Source: Mesostigma viride
Lineage: Eukaryota > Streptophyta > Mesostigmatophyceae > Mesostigmatales > Mesostigmataceae
DNA: 64,000 nucleotides
Assembly: GCA_009746045.1 (NCBI GenBank)
Contig: RPFO01000079.1
Location: 4,694,584-4,758,583, forward strand
Direction: 5' to 3'
The position numbers were made by a program, and so were the translations under genes. Within the stretch, counting starts at the first letter, position 1. Each line of letters opens with the position of its first letter. The notes below the pieces were generated by a model. That model saw only the letters and a list, made by a program, of their open reading frames with translations, made no database searches and was not told the DNA's origin. Shown piece by piece: positions 24,434 to 37,129 of the stretch.

Positions 24434-25700
24434 CAGTGTACAGCCATACGCAATACGCAATCATACGGGGCCCATGGGTATGGTGTATAATACGCCATAC
24501 GGGGTATAATACGCAAATCATACGGGGACTCTTGAAAATGCTGTTTTTTGCATGGTTCAGGGGGGTCTTCAACATTCTGACCAATCAGGCATGTTTTTTT
24601 TGTGTTCTTGCAACACCACTTGCCTTTATTTAACACATCATCACATAATATTGCCGTTGCCGTCGCTGCATGCCTACAAATACAAGCATTGTACATCTGT
24701 TGTTATAATGTCTGTAAATAGCACACGGTCAGTCGGCCAACTTGCCAAAAGTAATAAGACATTGTGCCAGAAACAGACATCTTGCCTACTCGTGGTAGGC
24801 CACCATGCAATATTGATCTACATGAAGCAAGAATCCATACGGGCTGCCAACAATGTGGCTAGCGTGCAGGATACCATGCATGCCAGCAACCCGACCCAGC
24901 TTCCCTAAACCATTAACACATATGGTACGGTGGCTGGCTAGCAGCAGCCTGCATGGCTAAATAAGGCATTAATGTGCATCGCGAGTCACACCAAATACCC
25001 CGCAGCCTGCGACGTAATGCCTCCGGCGGCCTCTTGCACTCGCTCACTCTTGCCTCCTTCGCGTACGTAGCGCCCATGATATGGCGGGTGCTAGCCTTGC
25101 TCGGGTGGTAGAACCCGAGAATTTTGCATCCAAAAGTGTGCACGTCACTTAGCTTGTAGTTACCTGTCGGCTGCCCTTTCTTGTTGAGAGTCTGTTCTTT
25201 CACGATGTGTGTCCAGACAGTCTCGAATACGGCCTGCATCTCGTCGGCCCAGTCATCATCGTGTTCCATAGACCCACACCATCACCGTCGCTAGCCATGG
25301 TGCCTGGATGTCAATTGTGCTACGATTAAATGTTAGGTGCCAGATGCGCGCCCTTGTTGGCAGACAACATAACTTCGTCACCTAATTTCCTCGTCCTTCG
25401 TCTCCTAGACCCTAGTCCGACACGCAGCAATCTGCAGCAATGCACGTACAGTCGTACATGCACGGCCAGCTTGGCACCTGCATGTCGTTTATTTGTCGCG
25501 GAGTTCCAGGTCGCCTAGATACAGTCTAGTTCCGGCTCCACGTGCCGTCCAAAATGATGCCCGGAAGCTCCTTCGAACGCGGTTCATACGCAAAAAATAC
25601 GCAAAAAATACGCAATACGCAAAAAATACGCAGTGCATATTTTTTTTTCCCATTTTCATACGGAAATCTTGCGTATGGCGTATAATACGCGCCATACGGC

Positions 25701-26478
25701 TGTAACAAGCAAAAATGACTTTGTTGTTACATCCTTTGTTTTGTGAATGTTTGGCTTTTATTCGAGGACTTTTGGATCAGTATTGAGAAAGTTATGAGGT
25801 TTCTAAGACGACGGTACTTGGAGCTGATACTTTGTCAACCAACTGATAGGAACCCTCATTGGTCGTGGCCTGATCCACGTAGGGTTGTAGTTTGTTGGCT
25901 GATACTCCTGATAGGAGCCCTCATTGGTCGTGGCCTGATCCACGTGGGGTTGTAGTTTGTTAGTTGGTACTATTGAGTCTTAAATGCTCCTTTGGGACTT
26001 CAGTGCTTACGACATATTTAGGATCTCATGGAAAGATTCTGCCAGGCTGTGTGTGGTGTTGTTCTGTTTTGTGTGACTAGGATGGATACGAAGATCTTGT
26101 ATAGAATCCATGGTTCTGATTGGTTCTCTTCAGGCTAAGGTTGGAGCAAGTTCGACAAGCACGTCGATATCAAGGACGTGGGGTCGCCATTGTTGCTACG
26201 TTGGTTTTGATTCACCATGGTATAATAAAGCTTGTCTTTGTTGTCCATCCATAAGAGCCCCTTGGCTATAGACGTCCTTCAGTTCCACAGAGGTCGTCTA
26301 TACACGAGCTTGTCTTTGTGTCTACAAGGGGTTGTGATTCCCTAAATCACGTGCTGTGGAATTTCCATCTCAACGTTGCTCGGATACTTGAAGTTCTGCG
26401 ACTCAGGAAAGCAACCCAGGTAAAAGATCTTTCATATTGGACTGTGGATGATGTTGATGATCATTTTTAGTCGTTACA
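25701..26478 (+). repeat. 5' LTR of gypsy copy 1
   Basis: Starts TGTAACAAGC and ends TCGTTACA. Contains a tandem pair of 65-base units (GATAGGARCCCTCATTGGTC at 25845 and 25910) that may be promoter/enhancer repeats, and an AATAAAGC word near 26222 that could be the polyadenylation signal. Confidence 0.93.
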
Positions 26479-29400
26479 TTGGTATCGGGGATCTCTACTT
26501 TGGTGTTTCTCTTGAAGTCGCAACCTTCCGGGTAGTACAACGTTGATCAGATGTCTGTCATCCGAGAAGATTCATAGAGTTGCGGAAAACTTACGGTGTT
26601 ACAGACTGAGACACATCCTGATGTGACTGTCTTGCTCTGTAACACTAGAAGTCAGCCGTAACCGTTGTCTCTACTAGGCAGACGATCGCGACTCCATGTG
26701 GAAGTATGAGTAGTTCGAAGACACAATCACCTTTACCCCCTACTAATCAAGGTTTGGGAGATCCGTCATCATCTCTGGAACCCATTGCTAGGGAAGGTGC
26801 TGAGACAACTACTCATACTCCACGGCGTCAACTTAATTTCAATCGTACTTCTATGACTGAAGTGAGGCGGGTTACACAATCACCTTCATCCCTACGGAAC
26901 CAGGTGTGGGCGACCTTCTTCTCCTTCACCTCTCCCTAGAAAAGGGTGTTGCATAAGCCATTATTAACGCACCACTAAGTCACCGTCCCTTTCATTGACA
27001 AGCGTCCTTACTTACGGGCTTTCGGCTGGCCGCATCGTGCTGAAGTCCGACCACCGCCCTGTCTGTCGTGGCTGCTGACGCCGCAGTCTCTGCCTAGCTC
27101 CAAACATCTTTATATATTGGCATTACGCAAGTGTTGCTACGTTTCGAGCAGGGCAATGCGGAGTGTTGGGCCAGTAGCTCAGCAGGTCCGGCTACAGAAC
27201 CCTGCTAGGAGCTGTCTTTTTTCCCTGCAGGCTCTGTTTTCGGCCAGGCTGACATGGCGCTACGGGTTATGGCTGAGCCGACGCACTGTTGCTGCATGGC
27301 ATGCCGACGGCACCTATCACCCGGTTTCCGGGTTGCGGCTGCACGCACGACCACCACCGCGACCGCTTGACGACGTCGCCGTCTAAGGTTGTTTTTTTTT
27401 CCCGGTGCTGCTTTTCTTTGACGACATTTTTACGGTGTGGCTCAGGTTACACCTCGTGTCTTTTGAGGGTGGCTCCGGATGAGCGGACAGTAGGGATTCA
27501 TGGCTGCCCCTTTTACGCAAGGTTCCTTTTGCACTCACTTGACAATCTTTCAGGATCCTTTTCTTCGGTGCCTGGGCAGCCTACCCTTGCTGTTTAAGGA
27601 CTGTGGCACGTCCTTAATTCACGCGTCGCCAAACATTTGTTTCAGTTGTGGGGGAAACTCTTCCTTTTCTTGTTGAGCATCATGACAGTGGAGGCGTTCT
27701 AGGTTGAGCTTTGGTTCCTCCCACGTGTATGGTGGTTTGGTTTTGGTGGGGAGGAGAACAACGGCATTTGTGTTGTTCCCACTATCATCATGGTACTATG
27801 GGTAGGGCGAGCTCCCTAGGAGTTGTCCAGATTGGTGGCAGCTACGTCTGGTTACCCTGAGCAATTTTTTGCGGGGGAGTGGACATCCTGGATGTCTGCA
27901 ATGTAATTTCCAGACGGCATCACACATGCCAGGGCAGAACAACAGCATTTACGGGGTTTCCACTATCATACTTGGACAGCTGTGTCTAGTTACCCTGAGA
28001 AAATTTCTGCGGGGGAGTGGATATCCCAGGTCTGCCAAAGGGTGCCATGATAGGCATATGGCATGGTAGATGCCACACACATCAGGGGACATCGGGATAC
28101 CTGCAGTGGGTTGTCCCCTAGAGGGTATCACACGTGCACCCATGAGTTGCCAGGTGTCTCTTGCATGGGTTGCCCACTTGCTAGACGGTGTCCTTTGACA
28201 CATGTTCCCAGAGGGGGTGGACCACTTGCTTGACAACGTCCCTTTACAAGTGGGGTGTGGGTCACTTGCCAGTTGGGGCCCTTACCTGCGCCAGACCATT
28301 GTGACCACGCATTTACTTCTCCCAGGACATGATGGTTACCACTGCTTGTTGGCAGATGGTCCCTGTTGGGCCTAGGAGGTGCACTAGGACAGCAAGTATG
28401 GACACCAGGGCTGCTGTCATAGTTCTTATCTGTGAATATATCTGATATAGTTCTCAGATCAGAATTTTTGACACTGGTCAAGGCGTTTTTAGGCCCATTT
28501 TTTCGACTTTTGGGCAATTCTGCTGGCTGTTGGACCACCTCAGGCCCTTGTGCTCCTCCGGCTTAGGAGTTCTGGCTACCTGGCACTTGGTAGTAGCCCT
28601 GTTCGAGTCTGCTATCTTAATAGGTTGGCAGTCTGTGGCTTGCCTACTAGGCAGTTTTTCTGAGTGCCATAGTGAAGAGTGCTGGCTCCTTCCTGCAGCC
28701 TGATTGACGTTTAGTCCGGGCAGTTGACAGCATGTGGTCCTTCTTCCAAGCAGCTTCTGGAGCCAGGCTCATTGGTGTCCGTCCCAGGCCTCCATAAAGC
28801 AGCTTAGTCACTTCCCCATAGCGTGATCGGCGCAAGCAGCTAGTCTTGGTTGTACAGTCAGGCAACAGCTGTGTTGGATACCCACATGTGGGGGTGGTCC
28901 AACGCTGATTGGGCGTGGTGGCAGTAGCCTCTTGGGGGCTTGAGGCCAGTGGGGGATTGGGAACATGTCTATGGCGGGCATGGTGCATGGAGGCTACGTT
29001 GGAGAGTACCCTGGTAGTGGACTAGTGCTGTTGGTGGCAACTGCAAGCACTCATGGTGACGAGTGCCAGCACTCCTGGTGGCGACTACCAGCACTCATGG
29101 TGGGGCCTGAGAGCACTCGTGGTGGCGACTGCAAGCACTGCATGGTGGCCGCTGGCGACTCTGGTGACTTGGGGACGCCCAAGTGACGAGTATCTGTAAT
29201 GCTGGTGCCTGCTCCTGACGCAGTGCTGGGTCCTGCCTGCTGGTGGACATCAAGCCAGCCTTGTGCAGATGAGTAACCTCCTACCCTTGCTTTGCCCTGC
29301 TATGGACTTATTCTTGCTTGCATGGTGCCAGGATGGCTTGTTGTCTTGATAGTACACCATCCGCCCTTGAGCTGATTGCTTGCACAGCATGATGGTTGTA

Positions 29401-32400
29401 TGAATGGGACTGCTTGCACGGGGGGTCTGGCATCATGTTTGCATGGGTAGGATGTCCTTGTGGTTGGATGATGGGCGGGATCAACGGAGCTACAACTGTG
29501 GGGCGGCTGGAATCTTTGGCATGACAGTGATGACAATGTGCCCACTCCGTTGACTCTTAATTGAGGAGTTGGACTACTTGGTGCTGGGCGGGGGCTCACA
29601 TGAGCTTAGAGGTGTGGGTTAGTTGGGGGACCCATTCAGCCCTCTACCACCCTTACAACCTGCCTCATGTGCATCAGTATCCGTGGTACACTGACATTAA
29701 TACCATTTGGCAGTCTACGTGGTCCACGGACATGGATACTACTTTCCATGCTTTGACTAGGGGGACATGGTTCAGTCTACTTGCTAGGGCCCTGCCAAGC
29801 TGAGGGTGTATCTGTTTGATGACTGATGGCCTCATCCAGCATACCCTTACGCTGCCCTACTTGTGCAACCTTGTCTTGGGCTCCTTCGATCCTAATGCCC
29901 ACATTACCTTGCATGGTAGTGCCACCTGGATGGATGCGGGGAGTGATTTGTTGCTGGGGCCCTGCCAAGCTTGGGCACATCAGTTGGCTGATTGGTGATT
30001 GCTTTCAGTCTGCTCTCAAGCTGCCTTGTATGCAACTCTGTCTTGGATGCTGTAGTTCCCACCCCATCTTTAGTCATGAGGTGCATAGGACGTCTTAATA
30101 GAGCGACCCTGCAGGCCACCAGTGGTTTAGTGGGCTGAGAGACTTGCCTCCCCCACCCTTCTCTGGTTGGCTGGGCCTCTGTCTTCATGCGTATCCCATG
30201 GCGTTTGTTCCTGCTAGGTCATGCTGTCAATCTTGGGAAGCTGATACCAGGATTATTACAGCTTATTCTACGCAGAGGGGTGGAATTATTAGGCATGCTG
30301 GTAGTCTCCAGTTTACCAGTTATGCTGAGGGGGATTTGTGTGGGGAGCAGGGCGTGCAGGGGATTGGGCTGCACCTAGCCCTTGCATGGGGGTAGCGTGT
30401 GCTACGATTTACAAGTTGGGGCATACCGTTCATAATGCTGGTGAGGCATTACTGATCTTCTGCTATCCCTCTCAAGGCTGTGGATGGTTTTCCCAGGCAT
30501 CTTATGGAGAAATAGTGTGCCTTGTGATTATCATAGGCCACTGGCTATGGGTTTGAGTGTACTAGCTACTAAGGAGATGTGGCTTTACCTCACTCTCACT
30601 CCTTTGGTGCGACTGGAGGGGGGGAATTTTGTTCTGGTGGGGAGGAGATCTGTGAGGATCATAGCGTGGATTCACCCTGGGATTTCAGTTCATCCTGTCG
30701 GGCTCACCTCATAGATCCCTGACTATGTGGTATCCTGGTTTCGCTGGCCATCGGTGGGCTATTTTGGCTGTGCTTTGTGGCACCTCCCCAACCTGCTGAC
30801 GGGTACCCACTGGTGACAACCCTGTCCACGGCCTCTCTTCATCATGGGTGTACTTCTGAGATACCCTTGATCTTCCTGAGGCGACCCTGTTGGCGACGTC
30901 TTCCTGCTGGATTGCTCCTGCCTCTTGGTGACTGCACTTCCACCTGGGGCGCTGTTGACGTTTCCTCGTTCCAGTTTGCGTGGACTGACGGGTGTCAGCA
31001 GGCCTTGGACTTGCTGCAGCAGAAGCTCACGCCAGCCCCTGTGTTAGGATTGAGCATTCTTGGAATCCACCCAGCCTGCTATGACCTGTTGGTGATCTGA
31101 GGGAGGTCCCCAGTTGGGATGGATTGGGGATTTATTATGGCTCGGTTACCTGCCACTCTGTTGTGGTGATACAGCATCTGTCCCTGACTACCTCTTCCCT
31201 TGAGAAGGGCTGGAATCTTTGGGTGTGCTGTGGTGACTAGCTTTGATGAGCCTTGGACCCTGGCAGCCCAGTTAGTTATGGGGGTTGGCTGTATAGAGGG
31301 TTAGCCTTGCTACATGACACTCTGCTTCCTGCCCTGATCAAGCAGTGAGAGTTGTCAGTATTTCGTGGCATGGATCCCTGTGGATGACCCGTTATCCCTG
31401 GGAATGTCAGGCTTGTCTTTCACCCGTGGACTCTAGCTGAGGGAGGGTGGTGTCCCAGAACATGGAGTGGCCTCGCCTTGTTTGGCTTAGGTGCCTTGAT
31501 CCTGTTTACTCCTTCTTGGATTCATGTGGACTCATTGAATCCGACGGGGATCTGAGTTGAGTGGGATGGACTCTGGTGGGAGTTTGGTTGGACTAAGCTG
31601 AGATGACATCCAGATTTTGGTGACCAGTTTCTGAGGATGGTTGAGGGGATCTGAGCTTGGATGGCACATGGAGAGTGACTTCTGTGTTGTACCCTCGACA
31701 TATGGAGTGGTTCACCTAGGGCTTGATTCCTGGTATGATTAAGACACGTGGGTCATGTTCTGCATGCACGTCTTCGTGTACCAGACCAATAGTATATACC
31801 TGGAGGTTTCTACCTTGGTGCTGCTGAGTGGCCTATGTGGATCATAGGAACTGCACGGGCCCCTGTGACCACTATGAGACTTTGGCCAAGGCGTTGGCTG
31901 CACTCAACAGAGAGGAGGGGGAGCTCTGAAGGCTATGTGGAGGAGGTCCTATCTCAGCTGCACACAAGCCTGTATGAGAGTGGCTCCCCTTTTTGTGGCT
32001 CATCTGCTGCATAGGATGTATGCATTGTCACCAGGACCTGAGATTGACATGAGGCCTGCTGAGGGGCCGGTCATGCTGGCAGCCTTACCTGAGGCCTTGA
32101 AGGAGGCATTTACTCAGTTGCAGCCAGTGAGTATGGGAGAGGCTTCCTACATGGAGCTGTTGGAGTTTTCAGTTCAGAAGGGTGACTTTGATTTGGTTCC
32201 TTCTTCTCCAGCTCTGCCAAAGGTGTTTTCCTTTGGAGACTTCTAACCTTTTGCAGCCCAGGGTTGCGTAAGTAGACCATGGAGCTCAAGGTTTGTCTGA
32301 CCCCATTGAGGGTGTGGTGCCTTTGATAGGTGCTAAGTGGTCAGTGGTCAAGACCTTTCTGCAGTTCTGGTGGGCGTACAGGTCATGGGTGAGCAGGCAC

Positions 32401-33021
32401 AAGACGTCTTCTACTTGGGTGATGGATCCTGAGAGCCAGTCTGTGGTGCTTCTCTCCTATCCAGGGACATGCCTGCGTTATGTTGCCCAGATGGCAGCAG
32501 GGGCTGCAGAGACGTGCATGGTGCTGCAGGTCAGCAGGAACTGGCCAGACTTGGTTCACATGGTGGAGCAGTTTCCCTTGTTTGGGACCAAGGGCAAGGA
32601 TGGCGTGAATGGGGATTGGTATAGCCTGTGAAGAACAGAGCTGAGCAGGAAGAGGATGGGGAAGGATGGGGGAAGAGCATGGAAGGTGCTTTGGATTATG
32701 GTGTGAGGGGGGGATTCCAGGATGGATGATGGGGGGGCTCCAGTCCAGTTCTGATGTTCCAGTCCAGAGTTCCAGGTTCCAGGATGCTGAATGGAAGACC
32801 TTGTATTATGAGATGTGTTTATCTGGCTTTATAGTAGATAAGGTAGTGACTTGTTTGCTGTAGAGACCTGTGACTAGATGTTTATGAGATAGGAGGCCCT
32901 GTTTCCAGGGATGTAAAAACCCATCTGCTTTTCCCAAGAGATGGTGGATTTCTGTTCAATGTTCCTCTGCCTTCAAGAGTTGGCTATTGGACCTGGGAGG
33001 TCCAGTTTTGAGGGGGAGATA

Positions 33022-33800
33022 TGTAACAAGCAAAAATGACTTTGTTGTTACATCCTTTGTTTTGTGAATGTTTGGCTTTTATTCGAGGACTTTTGGATCA
33101 GTATTGAGAAAGTTATGAGGTTTCTAAGACGACGGTACTTGGAGCTGATACTTTGTCAACCAACTGATAGGAACCCTCATTGGTCGTGGCCTGATCCACG
33201 TAGGGTTGTAGTTTGTTGGCTGATACTCCTGATAGGAGCCCTCATTGGTCGTGGCCTGATCCACGTGGGGTTGTAGTTTGTTAGTTGGTACTATTGAGTC
33301 TTAAATGCTCCTTTGGGACTTCAGTGCTTACGACAGATTTAGGATCTCATGGAAAGATTCTGCCAGGCTGTGTGTGGTGTTGTTCTGTTTTGTGTGACTA
33401 GGATGGATACGAAGATCTTGTATAGAATTCCATGGTTCTGATTGGTTCTCTTCAGGCTAAGGTTGGAGCAAGTTCGACAAGCACGTCGATATCAAGGACG
33501 TGGGGTCGCCATTGTTGCTACGTTGGTTTTGATTCACCATGGTATAATAAAGCTTGTCTTTGTTGTCCATCCATAAGAGCCCCTTGGCTATAGACGTCCT
33601 TCAGTTCCACAGAGGTCGTCTATACACGAGCTTGTCTTTGTGTCTACAAGGGGTTGTGATTCCCTAAATCACGTGCTGTGGAATCTCCATCTCAACGTTG
33701 CTCGGATACTTGAAGTTCTGCGACTCAGGAAAGCAACCCAGGTAAAAGATCTTTCATATTGGACTGTGGATGATGTTGATGATCATTTTTAGTCGTTACA
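33022..33800 (+). repeat. 3' LTR of gypsy copy 1
   Basis: Nearly identical to 25701-26478, preceded by the polypurine tract and followed by the right target duplication ACGGC at 33801-33805. Confidence 0.93.
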
Positions 33801-33844
33801 ACGGCGTATTATTATACGCCGTATGGCTGTTCACTGCCCAGACA

Positions 33845-34245
33845 GTCCAGCCAGGTCTGAATGTGCTCGGGGCGCGCGATGAGGGTGGTGTCATCCGCAT
33901 AAATCAAGTCGGCCAGGCGGTAGCCAGGTTTAACCCCGCCGTGCGCGCTCTCGTTAAGGATGTCCAAGCCTGGCTCGAACCCCTTAAGAGCAGTAAAGCG
34001 CGCACGTGCCCGGCGCATGACGTGATCCACGACAATAATGAACAGGTATGGGGACAGGACACAACCTTGCCACACCCCGTGGTGAAGGGGGAATGGTGGG
34101 GTGGTGCCTTTCGCAGTCCGCACTACCGCCTGTGCGCCCTCATACAGTCGCCGAATGGCAGCAATAAACGCTGGTGGCACCCGATCCAGAGCTAGGATGG
34201 CCCAAAGAGCCTCCCAGAGGACCGTGTCAAAGGCCTTGATATAGT
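33845..34245 (-). mobile_element. LINE copy 1, catalytic RT part
   Basis: The minus strand encodes KAFDTVLWEALWAIL, then GVWQGCVLSPYLF, then LADLIYADDTTLIA. These are the conserved RT motifs before and including the YADD catalytic centre of a non-LTR retrotransposon. It is separated from its 3' part by the hAT element and truncated at the 5' side, where it abuts LINE copy 2 at 34246. Confidence 0.88.
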
Positions 34246-34942
34246 TGGGAGATCATGTAGCACATATTCCTTGATGGGTGGGTGGAGTGGAGGAAGCCGC
34301 GTAATCGAATTACCCTAACTCTAATCTATCTAGTCTAGAAAGTCCTAACTACACTACTCAGCAAAACGCCCCTTCCTCTTGGGGGGGCCGGGTGGCTTGC
34401 CCACAAGGGCTGGCGTGTGAGCTTGGACAATCGTCTGCCACCGCTTCTTGTTCTGCGTGCATGGCAGTCCAAAGAAGGGAGAGAGAGTGGATGCGGCCGG
34501 TGTTCAAACTGGGCTGGGACCACCAGGTCGGCCAGCAACATCTGGGTGTAGTTCATGGCAGGTTTACCTAGCTTCATGGCCGGAATGTCCTTGGGGCCAG
34601 TCCAGGTCAAAATATGCCGCCCTGGCTGGCCAAGCCGCTGGGGGCCGGCCAGACCAATGGCGGTGTCCACCTGGCTGGTGCGAGCAAGATGTCCTACAAA
34701 TGCTAGATCCTACGCTGCCTAATCTCGTCCGAAATACGAGACATACCCTGATACAAAGACTCTAATATGACCTACGCTTGGAAAACCCTACCTTCAGGAC
34801 CTGTCGGAGCATCCTGTAACTGTAAATGGTGCCGTCTAGCTTAGCTGCCAGTGTGGGTGTGAGTGTCCACGCCTCGGCGCCATACGTGAGCACCGTGAGG
34901 ACGAGGACCTTGAATTAAGAGCATGCGCTTGCGGTGCTCTTC
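34246..34942 (-). mobile_element. LINE copy 2, 5'-truncated 3' end
   Basis: Closely matches the 3' end of LINE copy 1 (34246-34440 matches 23508-23700; 34800-34940 matches 24055-24180) but is broken by several small insertions and deletions. The copies abut without an intervening tail, as expected if copy 1 inserted at the end of copy 2 or the two recombined. Confidence 0.8.
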
Positions 34943-35423
34943 AATCAAGAGGTTTGAGAATACCTACTTATTAGCCAATCACATTAGACAACTCATACCT
35001 TCACCATAATGATCACTGATGTTGGACCGGCCGGGGCCGCGCGACTAATTAACTCATAAGATTAGTTAACATTTGATGACTATGGTGCCTTAAACTAAAA
35101 ATTAAATTTGAAATTAAATACCATGACTCGGTTGGGAGATTTAAAAAATTAAATTAAAAGAGACAATCATTATTCATTGGTAGACAATAAGGTGACACGA
35201 CATTTATGCAGTTGGTGATGAGCGGCCGCAACTCCGCACCCTTTTTGAGTTCTTCATCAGTGACAGCAGTTCACGAGTGACCTGCAGAGCCCGTGAGAAT
35301 TCCCGCCTTCAAAAGTGCCCGGAAGAATTCCTGCATTGTAGCAATTCCTGCGCCATTCCCGGCCCGCGGTGAACCCCAATTGAATTTTTTGGGGGGGGGG
35401 GCTGAACCCCTCCCCCCCCCACC
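34943..35423. other. AT-rich spacer with a tiny LINE-tail match
   Basis: No gene seen. Near 35128-35145 the words CGGTTGGGAGAT and AATTAAATT repeat the extreme 3' end and tail of the LINE copies, possibly a third, almost completely truncated insertion. A G-run/C-run module like that at 23097 lies at 35385-35423. Confidence 0.4.
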
Positions 35424-36693
35424 CAGGTTGGCAAATACGTGCGTATTGTCAAAATAAATACGGCAATACGCGTTTTTTTGGCCCCGACGTACTGTACGCG
35501 TATTTTGTCAGGAATTAATACGTTATTTGGACTTACAAATTTTCGAGGTTCGAGCTGGGGCAGCGCTTGGCGCCAGGCCAACCGGACCGTGGCGCGGCAC
35601 CTACCTTTACCAAGATTTTCTACTATGAACTAGGCTTTTCGCAAGTCCAGTGATGACTTGGCAGTTGGCAAGCTAGCTGAAATTACACGGAGAGAGTGCC
35701 AGCACGATGAAAATGCCAGCTGTGCTGGGAACGTGGTACTTGTAACACAGCCTGTACGTATCGTGTTTATTGCATGGCGGTGTGCCATTGGATTTTGTCG
35801 CCAAGGGCAATCGTGTTTTTGCAGCCATGCCAGAAAAAGGGCCAGAGCATAATTTTGTAACTAAAAGAACTGTCTTGGTGAAGGATGCTGTGGGGAAAAC
35901 GGTTTCACAGCTTAAGTTTAGCTGCTCATTTTGCGGCCACAATTTTACCAGTGGCGATGGCAAGCAGATTAGTGCGACCCGGATGCGCGCACATTTTGCG
36001 GGCATGGCAGGGCAGGGCATAGAAGCTTGCGCTGACGCAAAGATTGGGCAGAAACGGAGCTTGGAACCCCACGAGTCGTGGAGCAAGAAGGCGGGGCTGA
36101 AGGCGAGAAAGCAGCAGCACCTTAGCTTCAGGACAATGGCGTAGAGCGGCCATGGCCTTGCTTCGAACGGGGTCGGGAGGTGCAAGAGATCCTCGCCCGC
36201 AGACAATCACGAGGTTTGTGAGCCCCATAAACGAAGAGGAATCCCATCTCCTGGTGGCGAACTTCTTTGTTGATTGAGAATGCTATTTCCTTTCACGCGG
36301 CTCAGAGCCGCTAGCGCTCTTTCAAGGCGATGATTGCCGGCCTTAGTCAGTACAAAGGGCTGATCACTGCTCCCGGACTTGGCATGCACAATAAATGCTT
36401 GCAAGGAATGTGCACATATTGCATTAAAAATTTATGGCAGGCTGGTATAGGGAATAAGTGCAAGGAATGGTGCAGATAAAATTATGCCTTCCACCATAAT
36501 TTACTGATCTCCATGCATAACTATGCCCCTAACTAAGGCCTAAATCCTAAAGGCGGGCCCATTAATAACCATGCTGGCAGCACACTGCCACGTATTCTGG
36601 TGACGTATTCTGCCATGCTCCACGTATCATAATACTCGTATTTTGAGGCCGACGTATTTGACGCACCGTCGCACCGACGTATTTGCCAACCTG
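35424..36693 (+). mobile_element. 1.27-kb hAT element with BED zinc-finger remnant
   Basis: Perfect 17-base terminal inverted repeats CAGGTTGGCAAATACGT (35424-35440; complement at 36677-36693). Subterminal regions repeat GCGTATT/ACGTATT words. No clean 8-bp duplication is visible because both flanks are C-rich runs. It carries one recognisable transposase piece (see 35770-36144) and lacks the catalytic and dimerisation regions, so it is non-autonomous. Confidence 0.85.
35770..36144 (+). pseudogene. BED-type zinc-finger fragment of a hAT transposase
   Basis: A 124-codon frame with C-x2-C at residues 52-55 (FSCSFCGHNFTSGDGK), then RMRAHFAGMAGQGIEACADA with His75 and Cys87. That is the C2HC pattern of BED fingers at the N-terminus of hAT transposases, which bind the subterminal repeats. 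It is followed by a basic stretch and ends well short of the RNase H-like catalytic core. It could be a DNA-binding-only protein if expressed; more likely a truncated transposase. Confidence 0.65.
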
Positions 36694-37129
36694 GCCCGGC
36701 CCCCCCCTCCACACACACCCAAAACTGGGGGGGGGGGGGGGTCGGGGGTCAAGACCCCCCCCCCGGAAAACGGGGGGGCGGGGGGTGGTATACACTAGCT
36801 CCGGGAGTGTCGCGGACAGCTACACTTAAGTATTACATCACGCTTAATTTTAAGTCCAACAAAACAAGGACTTACGGGCTTAATTTATGTATGATCAAGA
36901 TTTAAGTCGAAAATAGGACGTAAACGCGTAACTTAAACACGTCGTGGAGTGCGCATGCGGGAGCCGCAACGTGCTTACTCGCACGACTGGAAGTCTTGAA
37001 AAGCCTGGCGCCGGGCCAGATGTCCCACCCCGTCCCGCACCGCCTAGCTGGCCTACGTAAGTCGACTGTGGTCGACTTCGTGCCAACGGCAACAGCCCTG
37101 TCACGATAGGAGGGGGAACATCCGGCATC
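36694..37129. other. C-run/G-run module and AT-rich flank
   Basis: 36694-36790 consists of C-run/G-run modules, and 36802-36819 is the inverted copy of the 18-base word at 23097-23114. The remainder has no gene. The left copia target duplication GCATC lies at 37125-37129. Confidence 0.5.

Larger units (their letters stand above)
25701..33800 (+). mobile_element. Ty3/gypsy-type LTR retrotransposon fossil, copy 1
   Basis: About 8.1 kb. LTRs at 25701-26478 and 33022-33800 begin TGTAAC and end GTTACA, flanked by the 5-base target duplication ACGGC. A TGGTATC primer-binding site follows the left LTR at 26480, and a polypurine tract GAGGGGGAGAT precedes the right LTR. A reverse transcriptase-RNase H junction motif (FAWTDGCQQALDLL, at about 30970-31060) gives the Ty3/gypsy assignment. 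There is no long open frame, so the copy is broken many times. The LTRs differ at about three positions by eye, so insertion was recent. Confidence 0.88.
24434..33836. mobile_element. hAT element inside LINE copy 1, itself split by a gypsy element
   Basis: Terminal inverted repeats CAGTGTACAGCCATACG (24434) and its complement CGTATGGCTGTTCACTG (ending 33836) match at all but one position. They are flanked by perfect 8-base target duplications CCCAGACA (24426-24433 and 33837-33844). Subterminal ATACGCA repeats are dense at both ends (24447-24525 and 25588-25700). Without the nested LTR element it is about 1.3 kb, too short for a whole transposase. A 118-codon minus-strand frame (24913-25269, MEHDDDWADEM start) is not recognised and may be a transposase remnant or captured host sequence. 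It is non-autonomous. Confidence 0.92.

Noticed and set aside
27165-27215. tRNA gene (TAGCTCAGCAGG matches a tRNA A box)
   Set aside because: No B box at the right distance and no acceptor or anticodon stem; it lies inside the gypsy element and recurs in copy 2.
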